Shown: positions 7,652 through 15,731 of the stretch, piece by piece
How the letters are laid out: each line of letters starts with the position of its first letter
How positions within the stretch are numbered: the stretch's first letter is position 1
Assembly (NCBI GenBank): GCA_965661115.1
Contig: CBFICO010000042.1
Location: 1 to 19,879 of the forward strand
Direction of reading: 5' to 3'
From: UBA6770 sp965661115
GTDB taxonomy: Bacteria > Bacteroidota > Bacteroidia > Flavobacteriales_G > Salibacteraceae
Length of the DNA: 19,879 nt
The notes under the pieces: generated by a model
What the model was told of the DNA's origin: nothing
What the model saw: the letters and a program-made list of their open reading frames with translations, nothing else
Databases searched by the model: none
Translations under genes and position numbers: made by a program

Positions 7652-7938
7652 GATACCTCTCACCTCTTCTCAACATCAATCCGGACTCAATCCGGAATCT
7701 GTGTTCATTAGTACAAATTGGTTTACAAGAAAAGTTATTTCTGTTCTATTTCACTTTGAGTTATTCTCTTTCTGAAAGCAATCGGTTAGAGAATTGCATG
7801 GAGAAGAGTGCTAGGAATAAGTTCTCGATACATTTTTATTCCGCAGGTTACATAAAAACACTCGAACTGACACAACGCACAAACAAAAATTGTTTCTGTA
7901 ATAAAATAGAGGGCTTAATTTAATTTGCAATTGGTATA
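7652..7938. other. Intergenic spacer between convergent genes
   Basis: With the terminator this is a gene-free stretch of about 335 bases between the lipoprotein gene and the convergent PLP enzyme gene. It contains a short inverted repeat, TCCGG...CCGGA, around 7680-7698. I see no ORF with coding character, no RNA gene and no clear second terminator for the PLP enzyme gene. Confidence 0.5.
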
Positions 7939-9774
7939 CTACAAACCCTCCACAAACTCAGAAAACACCGCTTTGTGCTTTTCTAAATCCATATTTGCTG
8001 AGCAAGCAACACGGGCTATATAGTCTTTATCGCCTTCTTTGGTGGTTCCTTGGGTAGAAGTTGCTGGAATTGTCCAGTAACAACCCTTTAGTTGTCCATA
8101 ACTTACGCAATACTTACTTTCTGCAGGAATTTGGTTTATCATCATATCAATCAATTCCAAATTCTTTTTGCGCTTGTACGTTTCGCGCTCTTCATCGGTG
8201 TTTCCTTTTGTAGGTAAATCCAACGAAAAAACTGAAGGTGTAAAGCCTTGGGAGGCCAATTCTTCTGAAACAAAATTGATTTTAGCGTTTGGCAATTCTT
8301 TTTCAATGTGATTTACAAAAGCTCTAGTGTTTACATAAGCACCTTCAATTCTATCCAACATTGAAGGTAATTGCTCTGCTAAAAACGCATACTGTATGTC
8401 TGTAGCCTCATTATCGCAAATTAATAAGTGCTTTTCAATAAAATCCATTAAACCAGTCGCCTTATCGTTTGACACACAATAACCTGCCGTACACTTACCT
8501 CCACTCGGAAACTTTGAGCCGCTTACGTAGGATAAAGCCATACTTTCTGACAATATTTTACCATCTCCTAAAAATTGAACATTTGGGCAAAAGGTCTGAT
8601 CCAAAATAAACACTGACTCTACAGCTGCTTTGCCATTTCGGGTTTTACGTGGTTTCTTCAAAACCGCTTTCAATTCCCCTAATTCGGGCACTTCTACCCT
8701 TGGGTTAGTTGGAATTTCGGCTATTATAAACGGAACAGCATCTTCTTTGGCCACGTTTTCAAGCACCGTGTCCAAACTGCTTACCATATTGTGTTCTCTA
8801 TCTACTGGTAAATCTAACACCTCAACATTGGGCAAGCAAGCCGCCACTCTCTTAGCCTGATCATTAGTTCCGCCATAACAGTTTGGGGGCACTAAAAAGC
8901 GAATGTTTTTATTAGGATGATTGTTTTGAGCAAAATCTATCAACCCCATCATGATAGCATATTGTACAGACAAACCGCTTGAACCAACCACAGCTTTAGA
9001 CGATGTTCCGGTAATGCTTTTTATTTCTGTAAGAAACTTTGTTTTATTTACTGTTACCTCTGAAGCTTGAGCAAAAGTTTCATCTTCGTTTACGATAGAT
9101 TCTAGTAGATAATGGCAGTTAGTGGGTGTCATAGCAATGGTTTCTCGCCTGCGCACGTGCTGAATTTCCTTTACGTACGATTCGTTTTTTATGCCATTCA
9201 CCAAAATGACACTTCCTAATCCTTGGTATAGGTTTACATAAAAATCAACTCGTGACTCCAATGCAAAGTCGCTAGTTTCTTGCTGAATAAATACTACCGA
9301 ATCGGCATCTGAATTAATTTGCTCTACAGATTCTACTTGATCAATTGTAAGTTGATAGCCATAAACCGATTGAATAGCACCAACATTAAAACACGCTGGC
9401 AGTGAAGCCGAATAGAAAATATGCGTGCTTTTATTCTCAAAAAGATTTTTACGCAGAATGGCTAAAACTGGAGCTGTTGCAGAAGAAAAGCTAATAACAT
9501 TTCCAACTTTTGTTTGATACAATTCTGCAAAATACCATTCGAGCACAGAAGACAAGGGATGCCCCAATCGTATATAATCGTATGCTGTTGGTAAGGAGCT
9601 TAATCTAGCCATTGATGCATCACTATCGTTAAATGCTGCATCAAACTGTTCTAAAAACTGAAATTTTGCTTGAGATTCATCGTAAATATCTAATCGGTGT
9701 GTTGTAAGGTTTAACCAATCTGAAGGTAGGTTTAGTAGAGCTTCTTTTAGAAACGAAAGTTTGTTGTTTTGCAT
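7939..9774 (-). CDS. Large PLP-dependent enzyme of the Cys/Met metabolism (fold type I) superfamily
   Basis: A 611-residue protein whose central and C-terminal parts look like the Cys/Met metabolism PLP family (cystathionine gamma-synthase/beta-lyase relatives). The PLP-binding region is SYVSGSKFPSGGKCTAGYC with the expected Schiff-base Lys421. Further signs are VPPNCYGGTND (about 295), which binds the cofactor phosphate region, IAEIPTNPRVEVPEL (about 350), where normal family members have E-x-P-x-NP, and FILDQTFCPNVQFLG with the cofactor-contacting Asp. The family usually has about 390 residues; here about 200 extra N-terminal residues form a region without a recognised motif. The substrate is unknown; sulfur amino-acid lyase or synthase chemistry is the family expectation. 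A TATCTTCG promoter-like sequence precedes it. No metabolic partner gene is adjacent. Confidence 0.78.
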   Translation of the reverse strand: MQNNKLSFLKEALLNLPSDWLNLTTHRLDIYDESQAKFQFLEQFDAAFNDSDASMARLSSLPTAYDYIRLGHPLSSVLEWYFAELYQTKVGNVISFSSATAPVLAILRKNLFENKSTHIFYSASLPACFNVGAIQSVYGYQLTIDQVESVEQINSDADSVVFIQQETSDFALESRVDFYVNLYQGLGSVILVNGIKNESYVKEIQHVRRRETIAMTPTNCHYLLESIVNEDETFAQASEVTVNKTKFLTEIKSITGTSSKAVVGSSGLSVQYAIMMGLIDFAQNNHPNKNIRFLVPPNCYGGTNDQAKRVAACLPNVEVLDLPVDREHNMVSSLDTVLENVAKEDAVPFIIAEIPTNPRVEVPELGELKAVLKKPRKTRNGKAAVESVFILDQTFCPNVQFLGDGKILSESMALSYVSGSKFPSGGKCTAGYCVSNDKATGLMDFIEKHLLICDNEATDIQYAFLAEQLPSMLDRIEGAYVNTRAFVNHIEKELPNAKINFVSEELASQGFTPSVFSLDLPTKGNTDEERETYKRKKNLELIDMMINQIPAESKYCVSYGQLKGCYWTIPATSTQGTTKEGDKDYIARVACSANMDLEKHKAVFSEFVEGL

Positions 9775-9800
9775 GCTTCAGCGCTTTAAAATAAAGGCGT

Positions 9801-9808
9801 CGAAGATA
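9801..9808 (-). promoter_or_regulatory. Weak -7-like element TATCTTCG upstream of the PLP enzyme gene
   Basis: It has one mismatch to TAnnTTTG and lies 26 bases before the ATG at 9774. The position is suitable but the match is imperfect. Confidence 0.3.
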
Positions 9809-9850
9809 GCGGAAATGATTTTTTTGAAACTATTGAAATTAAGAAATCTA

Positions 9851-10235
9851 TCAACCAGTTTTTAGCTCTTCCGCTCTATATTTTACCATACGTTTTATTA
9901 AATCTGTAGGTAAGGGTTGATTAAGGGGAAACTGCACAGAACCTTTACCCTGCTTATACTCTTTTAATTCCTCAGCAAAACGCTCCATAGTAGTTGGAAA
10001 AGGATAAAATCCAATGAATTTTGCATAAGCTGCCATCATAATTTGCATATCGCGTTTGCCCCCTGGCACTAAAGCAAACGAAGGCACTTTGTAATTCAAT
10101 AATTCTTCAGCCTCAGGAACAGCATCGTGGATAAGCACTCTAACTTCTTGCAACATTACTTGAGCCTCAGGATTTTTGATCTGCTATGTAATCATCAATG
10201 GTTACGTAGATTGGCATTCCGCTTTTTTTCGCCAT
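9851..10235 (-). CDS. DUF1801 (YdhG-like) protein, frameshifted near the N-terminus
   Basis: The real start is ATG 10235: MAKKSGMPIYVTIDDYIADQ, matching the TVDEYIA opening of DUF1801 proteins. At an A5 run (10173-10177 on the plus strand as T5) the frame is lost and a TGA follows. Removing one A gives QNPEAQVMLQEVRVLIHDAVPEAEE, the family continuation, for a 127-residue product. The rest is intact and includes YAKFIGFYPFPTTMERF and the GKGSVQFPLNQPLP hallmark. As read, only a 101-residue product starting at ATG 10156 remains, lacking the first helix. DUF1801 proteins are small cytoplasmic alpha/beta proteins of unknown role, sometimes called iron-chaperone-like after frataxin-fold resemblance. 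It lies downstream of the glutathione peroxidase gene in the same direction, 26 bases apart. Confidence 0.82.
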
Positions 10236-10261
10236 AACGTTTAGTTTGGATAAAAATAAAA

Positions 10262-10738
10262 CTAAAAGAAGTTTACAATCTCTTTTTCAATTTCTTCAGG
10301 CCTGGATGTAGGCGCAAACCGTTTAATTGGTTTGCCGTTTCTATCAATCAAAAACTTAGTAAAGTTCCATTTAATTCTGCCGCCTAAAAGTCCTCCCAGT
10401 TTTGATTTAAGGAATTTATAAAGAGGATGGGCATTCTTACCATTTACTTCAATCTTTTCAAACATCGGAAAACTAACCCCATAATTTGCCTCACAAAACT
10501 TCTGAATTTCTTCTGAGTTTCCTCTCTCCTGTTTTCCGAACTGGTTACAAGGAAAACCTAAAATTACCAACCCATCGTCTTTGTACTTATTGTACAAGTT
10601 TTCTAGCCCTTCGTACTGAGGAGTTAAACCACACTTGCTTGCGGTGTTTACTATCAACACAGTTTTATCCTTATACATGTCAAGGCTAACTTTTTTGCCT
10701 GAAAGAGTATTAGCTTCAAAATCGTAAATTGTAGGCAT
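10262..10738 (-). CDS. Glutathione peroxidase family, probably thioredoxin-dependent
   Basis: A 158-residue enzyme of the usual bacterial GPx size. The catalytic tetrad is visible: Cys36 in NTASKCGLTPQY, Gln70 in FPCNQFGKQE, and Trp124-Asn125 in IKWNFTKFL. The peroxidatic residue is cysteine, not selenocysteine. Cys82, 46 residues after Cys36, has the spacing of the resolving cysteine of two-Cys, thioredoxin-dependent GPx enzymes such as the Drosophila protein (Cys45/Cys91), so thioredoxin rather than glutathione is the likely reductant; this step is inference. No signal peptide is present, so it acts in the cytoplasm against hydroperoxides. It precedes the DUF1801 gene and may be co-transcribed with it. 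No clear TAnnTTTG element was found upstream. Confidence 0.93.
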   Translation of the reverse strand: MPTIYDFEANTLSGKKVSLDMYKDKTVLIVNTASKCGLTPQYEGLENLYNKYKDDGLVILGFPCNQFGKQERGNSEEIQKFCEANYGVSFPMFEKIEVNGKNAHPLYKFLKSKLGGLLGGRIKWNFTKFLIDRNGKPIKRFAPTSRPEEIEKEIVNFF

Positions 10739-11056
10739 AAAGTTCTTTTTGATGATATAAAACTAACAAGCGAATAAGAAAAGGGTTAATAGTAGTAAGT
10801 TGTTAAATCAAAAAAAGCAACTCGTTGTGCTAAAATTGTCTCAGTACATCAAAATTTTTACCATTCCAATTATTTTTATTATTAATTGATTTACAGTAAT
10901 ATAAACGTATTTAACCGCTTACAAACGCTTTTTTACGACTACAACCACTTATTCAACGACTTACTCTTTTTTCCCACCGTTCATTTGTCCTGTCAATTTG
11001 AAATCGTGATTTACTCAACTGACATTTTATTAGTTAAACATTTAAATTTATTAGTT
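10739..11056. other. AT-rich divergent intergenic region, GPx gene / ssb
   Basis: A gene-free stretch of 318 bases. The ssb frame is open upstream to 10886, but those codons have no SSB similarity and poor coding character. It probably contains the divergent promoters; I did not find an exact TAnnTTTG on either strand at a convincing distance. No RNA gene or strong hairpin was seen. Confidence 0.45.
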
Positions 11057-11401
11057 ATGAAAAGCATGAACAACCGCGTACAGTTAATTGGAAGATTAGG
11101 AATGGATCCTGAAGTAAAAACTTTTGGAAACGATAATAAAATGGCCCGCATCAGTGTAGCCACTTCCGAGCGTATTAAAGACAAAAATGGAAACTATACG
11201 GAACAAACTCAATGGCACAATGTAATTGCCTGGGGCAAGCTTGCAGACTTAGTTTCTGACTACCTAAAAAAAGGCTCTGAAATATGCATGGAAGGTAAAC
11301 TCGGGTATAGAAATTACGAAGACAAAGAAGGCAAAAAGCAATACGTTACAGAAATTGTAATGCATGAGGTACATTTCCTGAGACCTGCTAAGTCTAAATA
11401 A
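11057..11401 (+). CDS. ssb: Single-stranded DNA-binding protein, short form
   Basis: A 114-residue OB-fold SSB starting MKSMNNRVQLIGRLGMDPEV. Typical core motifs are RISVATSERIKDKNGN (about 31-46), TQWHNVIAWGKLAD (about 50-63) and KKGSEICMEGKLGYRNYEDKEGKKQ (split here across about 70-96). It binds single-stranded DNA during replication, recombination and repair. The start at 11057 follows TTAGTTATGA; an internal ATG at 11066 is an alternative. The protein ends right after the OB-fold (VHFLRPAKSK) and has neither the flexible linker nor the acidic DDDLPF-type tip that recruits partner proteins. Such short SSBs occur as additional copies in Bacteroidota, so this may not be the main replication SSB. 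A strong terminator follows. Confidence 0.92.
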   Translation: MKSMNNRVQLIGRLGMDPEVKTFGNDNKMARISVATSERIKDKNGNYTEQTQWHNVIAWGKLADLVSDYLKKGSEICMEGKLGYRNYEDKEGKKQYVTEIVMHEVHFLRPAKSK

Positions 11402-11421
11402 GCAAGCCTAACCAATTATTT

Positions 11422-11464
11422 AAAAGCCTCAACTCTACTGAATGAGTTGGGGCTTTTGTTTTTT
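11422..11464 (+). terminator. Rho-independent terminator of ssb
   Basis: AAAAGCCTCAACTC pairs with GAGTTGGGGCTTTT over 14 positions with one T-G pair, loop TACTGAAT, followed by GTTTTTT. This is the longest perfect stem of the terminators in the window. Confidence 0.92.
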
Positions 11465-11571
11465 AAACGAAACTTTTTCTAATTTAACGGGTACAAAAGG
11501 CTTAGGTCAAACTTATGAGATTAAAACTTAAATCTTCTGATATTTAATTTGAAAAGCAGTTTAACCATTAC

Positions 11572-12788
11572 ATGGAAAAACGGCGAGTAAATTCATTAAT
11601 ACTTACTGGTATTGTGAGTTCGCTATATGCTTTTTCTCTTGCTTTTACCGATTACGAATTGTACCACAACGACGGAGTAATTGGAAAAGCTATTCTCATT
11701 TTTGTTATAGTAGCTATTACCGTCAGTGCACCAATCAAAGCTTTTAGAAAAATTTGCGGACTGCTTGGCGCTTAGGCATTTATAGTTTTTTGTTTGTTCA
11801 AGTCTATTTGCATCATCAAAAACTTATACCTACATCAGAATTGGGTTACACTGTTCCAATCTTACTTTTTGCGGTATCACTAGGGTTAAGCCTTTCTTTT
11901 AGGATTGCCGTGTTGGTCAATACTTCTATTGTAGTTGTAATGTTACTTGGCACCTATTACTTTAACGAACAAGGTTATGGTAGCAATTTAATTTCAATTT
12001 TACTCACTTACGGTATTGCAATTGGAATGGGTTATATGTATGAACGAGAGCTGCGTATAGGTTTTCATAGGATGAATAAAGTGGTTAAGCTGAACGAAGA
12101 TTTAGAAGAGACCAATAAAACTAATTTGCGTCTGTTGAGCATCATTTCTCACGATATAAATGGTCCGTTACACAACCTCTCTACCACCATGGATATGAAG
12201 GAATCAAGCGACCTATCCGACGAAGAATTTAAACCGATATTTCATCAAATAAAAATCAAGATACCTCTTATTGAGCAGCTGCTTTATAGTGTAACTAATT
12301 GGGCAAAATCTCAAACCGATGGATTTCAACCAGATATTGAACCTACTCCATTACAAGAGGTTTTTGATATTGTTGGAGCTGGAGTACGACCACTTTCAGA
12401 AGACAAAACCATTAACCTAAAATTTGGAATTAATGGTGCAATAAAAGTTATGACCGACCGAAATATGCTGAGCATTGTAATGCGTAACGTTATAGCGAAT
12501 GGCATCAAGTACTCCTCTGAGGGTTCTGAAATTAATGTAACCGCACGTGAAGACGGCGACAGACTGCACATTCATATTGCAGACCTTGGTGAAGGAATGA
12601 CGGAAGAAACTAAGAACAAGCTGTTTAATTACACTTCTAATACAAAAGACGGAACCCACAGCGAACTTGGTACTGGTTTAGGCATGCACCTATCTAAAAA
12701 AATGGCCGATCATTTAAATTTAGATTTACGTGTTCAGTCTGAGTTGGGAAAAGGAACAACATTCAGTTTTACCGTACCCTTAGCGTAA
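11572..12788 (+). CDS. Membrane sensor histidine kinase, frameshifted as read
   Basis: Two overlapping reading frames form one kinase of about 405 residues. The first (ATG 11572) encodes two membrane segments and stops at TAG 11773. The second takes over at the A5 run 11748-11752, where one added A would give AFRKNLRTAWRLG without interruption, and encodes at least three more membrane segments, ending about YGIAIGMGYMYERE. The catalytic core follows: a DHp helix with ISHDINGPL (phosphorylated His194 of the joined protein), N box VMRNVIANGIKYS, G1 IADLGEGM, G2 GTGLGMHLSKKM and GKGTTFSF. It is like the multi-TM, HAMP-less kinases common in Bacteroidota. No response regulator lies beside it, so its partner and signal are unknown. 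The stop is six bases from that of the convergent gene. Confidence 0.85.
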
Positions 12789-12794
12789 AAACCA

Positions 12795-13955
12795 TTATTC
12801 TGCTAAGTACAAAAACAAGGTAGCCATTGCCGTAATGTCTTCTATCCTATTCGGATTTAAGTACGTACTGATTAGCTGATATTCGTGATCTTTATAAACC
12901 GGAATACCCACTGGTGAAGAATAGCTATCCAATTTCTTTATTATACTATATTCCTGGTTTTTGTAATGCGCAAAGCCTTTGTACAATTCCTCTCCGGTGG
13001 TTTTATCTACTAACGTTAAACTGTGGGCATACGGATGAACATGCATCGCAATTGCGTGAATCCGAGTATCCTTTTGTAAATTCAACATTGGAGTCACATT
13101 GGTAGCCAACACTTCTAGCGAATCTTTAGCAACCGTCCAATGTCCGTTAAATGTTCTGCCAAAACTGTCTTCATACGGATTATATCCCGAATCAAAGCGT
13201 AAACCACATTTTGCAAAACTGGTATCCATGTACACTCCAGCATCTGAACTGAAGGTAATTTCTTTATCGCTGAATATAGGTGCGTTATGCGCACCAGCTG
13301 GACCTCCAGTCTTTTTTGTTACAAAAACTGCTTGCTGATATAAAGCTTTGGGTGGTGTACAATTTGGTTCTTGCTTAAAATACTCGACGTTTAATGTGTA
13401 CCGCGCCTTATCGTTAAATTCTGTTCGGTTCAAATTGAGCACCTGGCTTCCAAAAGAGAGTTTTGTGCTTTCTAATATGGGCATTGCAAATCCTTCTGGA
13501 AATTCTATGCTTGTGGCTCCTTGACTAAAGGTAAAAAGTCGCTTAAATGTTCCACTTGTTGGTATTTTCCAAGGTAAACTGTCTTGTTGGTGTAAATCTA
13601 AAACTGCGTGGCATATAAACTCATCTGATGTTTTGGAGAGATTGGGGTTTTCTTTTAGCTCAAATTCAACCTTAGCAGATTTAACCCATATTAAATTATC
13701 AGCCCAATTACTAACTGAAACTTTCTCTTCGGATAAATCGCCAGACATACTTTTGGCTATACCATTAATTGATAGCTCATCTGATGTAAAAACTGCAGTT
13801 TGAATGCTTGGCTTACAAACTTTTAATTCACCGCTGACATTGGTCTTTTTCCACGCTTCAAAATTTTCGTATTGGGGTGATTTTGGTGTGGTGCAGCTGT
13901 ACATCAGCCAAAAAATCACGACCAATAGAATACATTCCTTTTTTCGGCTCGTCAT
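12795..13955 (-). CDS. Lipoprotein with PHM-like copper-site pattern (His-x-His...Met)
   Basis: A 386-residue lipoprotein starting MTSRKKECILLVVIFWLMYSC, lipobox Cys21. The open frame continues upstream to 14168, but those codons translate a palindromic repeat and part of the lyase gene region, so ATG 13955 is chosen. The C-terminal beta-rich domain has HAIAMHVHPYAHSLTL (His300, His305, His307) and DITAMATLFLY (Met377). The His307-Met377 distance of 70 residues equals that between His244 and Met314 of the CuM site of rat peptidylglycine alpha-hydroxylating monooxygenase, and the sequence resembles the copper type II ascorbate-dependent monooxygenase C-terminal domain. I see no HH...H equivalent of the CuH site, so monooxygenase activity is doubtful; copper binding or redox sensing is possible. 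The start codon lies within a repeat element. The upstream lyase and barrel genes run in the same direction. Confidence 0.75.
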   Translation of the reverse strand: MTSRKKECILLVVIFWLMYSCTTPKSPQYENFEAWKKTNVSGELKVCKPSIQTAVFTSDELSINGIAKSMSGDLSEEKVSVSNWADNLIWVKSAKVEFELKENPNLSKTSDEFICHAVLDLHQQDSLPWKIPTSGTFKRLFTFSQGATSIEFPEGFAMPILESTKLSFGSQVLNLNRTEFNDKARYTLNVEYFKQEPNCTPPKALYQQAVFVTKKTGGPAGAHNAPIFSDKEITFSSDAGVYMDTSFAKCGLRFDSGYNPYEDSFGRTFNGHWTVAKDSLEVLATNVTPMLNLQKDTRIHAIAMHVHPYAHSLTLVDKTTGEELYKGFAHYKNQEYSIIKKLDSYSSPVGIPVYKDHEYQLISTYLNPNRIEDITAMATLFLYLAE

Positions 13956-14069
13956 TCCCGCGAAGGCGGGAATCTCAAGATCTATTTTTAGTGCCAAAAT
14001 GATTTTGCCTATATACAGCTTGAGATTCCCGCCCGCCTGCCGGACGGACAGGTCTACACGGGAATGACG
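13950..14069. repeat. REP/MITE-like palindromic element (CGTCATTCCCGC type)
   Basis: The left end CGTCATTCCCGCGAAGGCGG plus AATCTCAAG (13950-13979) is matched in inverted orientation by CTTGAGATTCCCGCC (14019-14033) and CGGGAATGACG (14059-14069). Between the right-hand parts is a CCGCCTGCCGGACGG-type palindrome. The GC-rich sequence contrasts sharply with its surroundings. Elements ending GTCATTCCCGC...GCGGGAATGAC are widespread dispersed repeats in many bacteria. It sits between the HMG-CoA lyase stop and the lipoprotein gene and includes the latter's start codon. Confidence 0.8.
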
Positions 14070-14082
14070 CTTATAATTTAAA

Positions 14083-14931
14083 TTATAAAAAAACCTCATT
14101 GCTGATTGCAAAAGCCGATTGCAAAGCAGCTCTGTTGAGTCCAAGCTCAATTTGGTTATTATCGGCATACTCTATTAGCGTTTCGGTAGCCATGTTTCCA
14201 ACTAAATCGTCTTTAGCCATAGGACAGCCGCCGTAACCTTTTATGGCTACATCAAATCTTACACAACCTGCATTGTAAGCAGCCTCTATTTTCTCTGTTC
14301 GAGTTTCTGGTGTGGAATGCAAATGCGCCCCTATTTCAACTTCTGGAAACTCTGGAATTAAGGTTGAAAAAAGCTGCGTAATATTCTCAGGGTTTGAAAC
14401 GCCTATGGTATCGGATAATGCCAATACTTTTATATCCAACTCATTTGCTAGGCGTTCGGACCATTTAGCAGCTATATCTGGACTCCAAAGCTCACCGTAA
14501 GGATTTCCAAACCCCATTGAAATATAAATTACAAGGGTCTTTTTGTGTTTTAAGCATAGGTTTTGGATAGCTTCTACCCTGCTTAGCGATTGCTCTATGG
14601 TTGAATTCGTATTGCGTTTTTGAAATTCTTCTGAAATAGAAAATGGAAATCCTAAATAATCGATTTCTTCAAACTCGCACGCATCATTTGCTCCACGTTC
14701 ATTAGCAACAATGGCCAATAACTTTGAATTGGTTTCGCTCAACTCTAAACCAGCCAACACTTTTGCGGTGTCTTTTAATTGCGGAATAGCTTTAGGAGAA
14801 ACAAAACTTCCGAAATCAATCGTATCAAACCCCACCTTTAGGATTTGATTTATGTACTTGGTTTTTAATTCCGTTGGAATCCAATCGTGTATGCCTTGCA
14901 TAGCATCTCTAGGACATTCAATAATCTTCAT
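14083..14931 (-). CDS. Hydroxymethylglutaryl-CoA lyase
   Basis: A 282-residue TIM-barrel lyase that cleaves HMG-CoA into acetyl-CoA and acetoacetate, the last step of leucine breakdown. Active-site features are Arg8-Asp9 in ECPRDAMQGI, GSFVSPKAIPQ (41-51), the metal ligands His203 and His205 in GAHLHSTPE, and the signature loop GYGGCPMAKDDLVGN with Cys236 and Asn246. The His205-Cys236 distance of 31 equals that in the human enzyme. No signal peptide, so cytoplasmic. The N-terminus (PRDAMQ rather than PRDGLQ) is the form common in Bacteroidota. It begins nine bases after the outer-membrane protein gene and is probably transcribed with it; the GC-rich palindrome just after its stop may limit read-through into the lipoprotein gene. 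Confidence 0.92.
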   Translation of the reverse strand: MKIIECPRDAMQGIHDWIPTELKTKYINQILKVGFDTIDFGSFVSPKAIPQLKDTAKVLAGLELSETNSKLLAIVANERGANDACEFEEIDYLGFPFSISEEFQKRNTNSTIEQSLSRVEAIQNLCLKHKKTLVIYISMGFGNPYGELWSPDIAAKWSERLANELDIKVLALSDTIGVSNPENITQLFSTLIPEFPEVEIGAHLHSTPETRTEKIEAAYNAGCVRFDVAIKGYGGCPMAKDDLVGNMATETLIEYADNNQIELGLNRAALQSAFAISNEVFL

Positions 14932-14940
14932 AATTCAAAT

Positions 14941-15672
14941 CTAAAATCTTATACCAACACCAACTCCAATAGTTACCCATTGCATGTCAGTTAAAATACT
15001 TTCTTGACCAAAAGTTCCAGAGCCAGTGGCGCTGTACGAGACTTCATGGTAGGTTTCTGCTCTTAGGTAATCCGCAAAAGTTTTAATGTAAATATCATCT
15101 ATATAAAACCTGCTGGTAAAACCTAAACCATAACAAAGCGCTATGGTAGTACTCGCTCTTCTTGTTTCGTTATAATTGGTGCTCAAATAGCTAAAACGTA
15201 AGGTCTGTTCTGGCAATCTAGAAAACATTGGGCCTGCCATTAGTTTTACATCGGCCTCCACATCCTTTGAGGCAATTCCAATGCTAAACACACCCATCAT
15301 TTTCATGTTAAAATAGTCACCAGTTGTTATACCAGTAAAGGTAGAATCAACACCTGCAATGTAATCGTAAGGATCAGAATTATAACCATTTACAACCCCT
15401 CTAACATCAACACCAAAGCCTACAATATCCACAGGTTTTGCATTTAATTCCACACCAAAAGCTACACCCGTTACAGCAGCACGTGTTTCGTCTGAGAAAA
15501 AGTTGGCATCGGCAAAGTTTCCTATTGGTATTGCTACGCCCAGCTTGGCATCTAGGTTGATTTTTTGAAATTTGTATTCTTCCTCGTTTTTGGGAATATC
15601 CTTCTGGTCAAATACCTGTGCATGAACCAGTTGTGTAACGCAAATTAAAAATAGCAGCAGCGCTCTTTTCAT
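14941..15672 (-). CDS. Outer-membrane beta-barrel protein
   Basis: A 243-residue exported protein. Residues 1-18 form a signal peptide ending VHAQ. The body shows alternating hydrophobic and polar residues with aromatic belts, e.g. FGVELNAKPVDIVGFGVDV, YFNMKMMGVFSIGIA and RFYIDDIYIKTFADYLR, and ends GVGVGIRF, with a terminal Phe typical of barrels inserted by the BAM machinery. It resembles small eight-strand barrels of the OmpW/OMP_b-brl class in form; the ligand is unknown. Start ATG 15672 is directly preceded by a TAATTTCG promoter-like element only four bases away. HMG-CoA lyase follows after nine bases, though no functional link between them is evident. Confidence 0.78.
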   Translation of the reverse strand: MKRALLLFLICVTQLVHAQVFDQKDIPKNEEEYKFQKINLDAKLGVAIPIGNFADANFFSDETRAAVTGVAFGVELNAKPVDIVGFGVDVRGVVNGYNSDPYDYIAGVDSTFTGITTGDYFNMKMMGVFSIGIASKDVEADVKLMAGPMFSRLPEQTLRFSYLSTNYNETRRASTTIALCYGLGFTSRFYIDDIYIKTFADYLRAETYHEVSYSATGSGTFGQESILTDMQWVTIGVGVGIRF

Positions 15673-15676
15673 ACAG

Positions 15677-15684
15677 CGAAATTA
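15677..15684 (-). promoter_or_regulatory. -7-like element TAATTTCG just before the barrel protein start
   Basis: One mismatch to TAnnTTTG, four bases before ATG 15672. If used, the mRNA would be leaderless or nearly so. Confidence 0.4.
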
Positions 15685-15731
15685 GCCAATTGTGCACCCA
15701 ATTTAAATACATAATAGGAAGTATTGAACGG

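Noticed and set aside
10886..11056. Upstream extension of the ssb frame
   Set aside because: No similarity to SSB, low-complexity AT-rich codons; the conserved start is at 11057 or 11066.
13956..14168. N-terminal extension of the lipoprotein frame (71 more codons)
   Set aside because: It translates the palindromic repeat (the typical EIPAFAG string) and overlaps the HMG-CoA lyase gene end; the signal peptide begins at 13955.
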